A stretch of DNA of 15,391 nucleotides, taken from the NCBI GenBank assembly GCA_012522645.1, contig JAAYKC010000021.1, positions 1-15,391 of the forward strand, given 5' to 3'. Below the pieces are notes generated by a model that was given only the letters and a program-made list of their open reading frames with translations, did not search any database and had not been told where the DNA came from. How positions within the stretch are numbered: the stretch's first letter is position 1; each line of letters opens with the position of its first letter. This document shows positions 13,649 to 15,391 of this stretch, in pieces. A program made the translations under genes and the position numbers. This DNA is from Thermoplasmatales archaeon (lineage in GTDB: Archaea; Thermoplasmatota; Thermoplasmata; Methanomassiliicoccales; Methanomethylophilaceae).

Positions 13649-13695
13649 TACGATATTCGTAGAAATTATTCGGTTGTATATGAATTTCGTAGAAA
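13649..13695. promoter_or_regulatory. Repeat cluster upstream of the acs promoter (candidate operator)
   Basis: TTCGTAGAAA occurs twice in the same orientation, at 13656-13665 and 13686-13695, exactly 30 bp apart (close to three helical turns). The first copy overlaps a palindrome, TACGA-TAT-TCGTA, at 13649-13661. All lie 20-70 bp upstream of the acs TATA box in an AT-rich stretch. The arrangement suggests cooperative binding by a transcription factor; which one is unknown. Confidence 0.5.
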
Positions 13696-13702
13696 AACAA
13701 AG
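13691..13702 (-). terminator. U-rich tract after the Cys-rich protein gene
   Basis: On the minus strand this reads CTTTGTTTTTCT, about 30-40 nt past the TGA at 13733. Archaeal polymerases terminate at U-runs without needing a hairpin, so this is a plausible end for the 15391-13733 unit. It overlaps the second TTCGTAGAAA copy, so one of the two readings may be coincidental. Confidence 0.4.
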
Positions 13703-13732
13703 ATAAACGGTTTCTAAGGAGTTTTTTTGCGG

Positions 13733-14449
13733 TCAGAAGAAGAAGAATCCGCAGTCTTCTTCCAGGGAAACCTTCGCGACGGCCCTCATCCTCTCGAGGG
13801 GTCCGCTGTACCTGCGCACCATCATCTTACCCTCCCCCGGCAGGGCCTTCTCCAGTTTCTCGACCTCCTCCAAAAGGGCGGCCGCATCCCCTGAGGTGAA
13901 TCTCCTGCCCTCGGAGACCGATACGGGCACCGATGCGATGATCCCGCATCCGTGCTTCTCCGCGATCCCGGGCAGAAGGCTGTCGTCAGGGCCGAAGGCC
14001 CCTATGCAGCCCCTTCCCTTGTCCCAGGACAGGGGGCAGTTGGCGCAGGCTTCCTTCATCTCGTCGAATCCGATCATATCCCATCCGCTGAGGAGCTCAT
14101 CAGCCGAGCTACGGGCCTTCTCAGCGAGATCAGCGGGCATACTCCCAAGATCGACCCAGCCGGTGGGCACGTCCTCGGAGTACCCTTTCAGGATCTCCGT
14201 GTCCCCTGCATTCTTCATGTTCTCCATGTAGACGGCATCCGCGCTGTCGGCGATCCTGTTCCTCTTGGTGAATGATTCCCAGTCGGGGAAGGCCTTCCTC
14301 GCATCATCCAGGGAGACCACCGTGTTGTACTCCGCATACTGCTCGAATCCTGTCACATCCTTGAGCAGAGCCTTCCGGATATCCGTTTTCAATACTCTGC
14401 AGGAGGCCCTTTCAGCCTCCAGTTCACAAACTGCTATGTTTATTCCCAT
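13733..14449 (-). CDS. Uncharacterised Cys-rich soluble protein (238 residues)
   Basis: I do not recognise this family. The ATG at 14449 is chosen because GTGAT stands just before it, the gap from the upstream gene is then 10 bp, and the longer frame to 14566 only shadows the membrane-protein gene. Cysteines C135, C138, C148 and C168 form C-x2-C-x9-C-x19-C in a segment reading EACANCPLSWDKGRGCIGAF, with C168 in KHGCGI. This spacing could hold a metal or an Fe-S cluster. Two further cysteines (C8, C17) lie near the start and C233 near the end. The chain ends with four phenylalanines after EDCG, which is unusual for a soluble protein. No signal peptide or membrane helix is seen. It is the last gene of a three-gene unit with a membrane protein and an acidic protein. 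Confidence 0.8.
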   Translation of the reverse strand: MGINIAVCELEAERASCRVLKTDIRKALLKDVTGFEQYAEYNTVVSLDDARKAFPDWESFTKRNRIADSADAVYMENMKNAGDTEILKGYSEDVPTGWVDLGSMPADLAEKARSSADELLSGWDMIGFDEMKEACANCPLSWDKGRGCIGAFGPDDSLLPGIAEKHGCGIIASVPVSVSEGRRFTSGDAAALLEEVEKLEKALPGEGKMMVRRYSGPLERMRAVAKVSLEEDCGFFFF

Positions 14450-14459
14450 CTTATCACTG

Positions 14460-15047
14460 TCACGCTTCGGGTTCTGCTGCGGGTTCGTTCCCGGATCTCT
14501 TCTCGTCGATCTCGATCCTCTTCTCAACGAAATCCTTCCTGTTGGATGCGAATTCCGTGAATGCAAGGAACGCTCCGGCGGTACCGATGAGGATGGTGAT
14601 GTAAATGAACACGGTTATATCAAGTGTTATGGCAATATCGTCCAGGGGAATCTCACCAAGTTCGATGGGCATATCCGACAGGGCGAGCTCTATTATGCCT
14701 CCGTCAGTGAATCCGATGATTATGATCACGGAGTAGATCGCGAAGAGGAATTTGAAAGGGATCCTGGCATAGCTCCCGGGCCTGTACAGTCCGAGAGGTA
14801 TGGCGATGAGCAGCAGAGGTATGGAGTATCTGATGAGCCTCCGAATGTACTCCCAGATCTCGTCCAGAATTATCTGTATCTGTTCCGGGGACATATCGAA
14901 GAGACCTTCGGTGCCCATGTTCCCCGCCACTCCGTTCAGCAATGCGAATAAGCTGAGAGGCAGGAGTATGAATGAGAACAGGACAAGGGCCAGGCTCAGG
15001 AATGCGCCGCCGGGGCTGCTGTATCTCAATCTGAACTCGCTGGTCAT
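14460..15047 (-). CDS. Small integral membrane protein, four predicted helices
   Basis: No family is recognised. Hydrophobic segments at about residues 15-40, 71-88, 97-113 and 142-165 predict four membrane helices. Between the first two lies an amphipathic stretch containing MSPEQIQIILDEIWEYIRRL, and between the third and fourth an acidic loop with DMPIELGEIPLDD. The tail from residue 168 is highly charged (FASNRKDFVEKRIEIDEK) and ends in an Ala/Glu/Pro-rich stretch, probably cytoplasmic. The N-terminus lacks a cleavable signal. The ATG overlaps the stop of the upstream acidic-protein gene by 4 bp (ATGA), which argues for translational coupling and a joint function. The Cys-rich protein gene follows after 10 bp. 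Confidence 0.82.
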   Translation of the reverse strand: MTSEFRLRYSSPGGAFLSLALVLFSFILLPLSLFALLNGVAGNMGTEGLFDMSPEQIQIILDEIWEYIRRLIRYSIPLLLIAIPLGLYRPGSYARIPFKFLFAIYSVIIIIGFTDGGIIELALSDMPIELGEIPLDDIAITLDITVFIYITILIGTAGAFLAFTEFASNRKDFVEKRIEIDEKRSGNEPAAEPEA

Positions 15048-15391
15048 GATGTCAGAGCCTCCAGCGCAGCCTTGAGGGATTCAGCCAGGAGCGCAACGCT
15101 CTCGGGATCCAGTACTGTCGCATAGCCATCCAGGTCTATCTCCACAGCCTCACCCTCCCCGATCAGGTAATCAAGAGCGTCCATGAGGGTTCCGTCAGAG
15201 GACTCGACTGTGAGCGAGATTTCGTAATTGCCGTCCCCGTCCGGGCCGGTCTTGCTGAAGGTTATGACGACCTCCTTCCCATCATCCCCTATGGGGACCC
15301 TGATTACGGCATTGTCGGGCATATCATCCATAAGATCCCCGCCGGGGATCTCCTCGACTTGGACAGTTATCTTGGCAGCCTCATTCGGAGA
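15044..15391 (-). CDS. Acidic uncharacterised protein, probably 5' partial
   Basis: The reading frame is open to the window edge, giving 115 visible residues; no in-frame stop occurs in the last 60 bp. An internal ATG at 15331 would give a 95-residue protein, but the preceding residues (KITVQVEEIPGGD) look like ordinary coding sequence, so the gene probably starts outside. The visible part is strongly acidic and strand-rich (VIRVPIGDDGKEVVITFSK, NYEISLTVESSDG). It ends with a helix of the form DPESVALLAESLKAALEAL. No cysteines, signal or membrane segment is seen. It overlaps the four-helix membrane protein gene by 4 bp. Function unknown; a soluble partner or substrate-binding part for the membrane protein is only a guess. 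Confidence 0.7.
   Translation of the reverse strand, partial: SPNEAAKITVQVEEIPGGDLMDDMPDNAVIRVPIGDDGKEVVITFSKTGPDGDGNYEISLTVESSDGTLMDALDYLIGEGEAVEIDLDGYATVLDPESVALLAESLKAALEALTS
15333..15351. repeat. Perfect 8-bp hairpin inside the acidic-protein frame
   Basis: AGATCCCC (15333-15340) and GGGGATCT (15344-15351) are exact reverse complements with loop GCC. On the minus strand it ends directly before the in-frame ATG at 15331. It may be chance within the codons for IPGGDL, or it may influence initiation if that ATG is used. Confidence 0.4.

Noticed and set aside
12957..13706. Plus-strand open frame (249 codons) opposite the start of acs and its promoter
   Set aside because: Antisense to conserved Acs codons, and it runs through the AT-rich promoter region; no motif or ribosome-binding site was seen.
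13722..13728. Run of seven T on the plus strand, considered as a terminator
   Set aside because: No plus-strand gene leads into it; in the minus-strand transcript it would be an A-run.
14450..14566. 39-residue N-terminal extension of the Cys-rich protein
   Set aside because: It overlaps the end of the membrane-protein gene, is a low-complexity Arg/Ser/Pro stretch, and the ATG at 14449 has GTGAT just ahead.
1..15391. CRISPR arrays, insertion sequences, tRNA or rRNA genes, integrase or phage genes
   Set aside because: No regularly spaced repeats, transposase motifs or cloverleaf-like sequence were noticed, and nearly all bases belong to housekeeping-type genes.

Overview
The window is archaeal chromosomal DNA, almost certainly from a methanogen. 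The evidence is an L10e-type ribosomal protein, archaeal Dph2 (diphthamide), an archaeal RNase P protein subunit, a preQ0 pathway for archaeosine, the methanogenesis marker MtxX, a minimal sufC-sufB pair, an Mrp/NBP35 ATPase with a NifX-like partner, and archaeal TATA boxes with very short leaders. The moderately high GC, the gene content and the rarity of TAG stops (1 of 18 visible stops; 14 TGA, 3 TAA) fit Methanomassiliicoccales (Thermoplasmata). That placement is an inference, not something I could test.

Layout. (1) 1-1149, minus: an uncharacterised 333-residue protein followed closely by the 5' part of rnp4, which is cut by the window edge. (2) 1336-5371, plus: a tight run of six genes, rpl10e, dph2, mtxX, queD, queC and queE, with gaps of 14 bp or less or short overlaps. 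It starts at one clear TATA box and serves the ribosome, EF-2 modification and tRNA archaeosine precursor synthesis, with mtxX in the middle. (3) 6531-5372, minus: an Mrp/NBP35 Fe-S carrier ATPase and a NifX-like small protein. (4) 6623-7048, plus: a lone VOC-fold protein. (5) 8993-7042, minus: sufC-sufB, the Fe-S scaffold pair. (6) 9096-9674, plus: an Isf-like iron-sulfur flavoprotein divergent from sufC, with a 14-bp palindrome between the two promoters. (7) 9719-11599, plus: an acetyl-CoA hydrolase/CoA-transferase fused to a GNAT acetyltransferase, tail to tail with acs (13556-11610, minus). (8) 15391-13733, minus: three genes of unknown function, namely an acidic protein (5' partial), a four-helix membrane protein and a Cys-rich soluble protein.

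How it fits together. Fe-S biogenesis (SufCB, Mrp, NifX-like) sits among Fe-S clients (Dph2, QueE, the flavoprotein). The CoA-transferase-GNAT fusion and Acs both act on acetyl-CoA/acetate, and the GNAT half is a plausible Acs-modifying enzyme. All three convergent gene pairs are packed with 10 bp or less between them (one overlaps), and each has an inverted repeat on the seam. The only TAG stop lies exactly in the loop of one of these hairpins.

No tRNA, rRNA, CRISPR array, insertion sequence or transposase was seen. No gene-free stretch exceeds 300 bp; the longest are 1150-1335 and 13557-13732, and both look like promoter regions.
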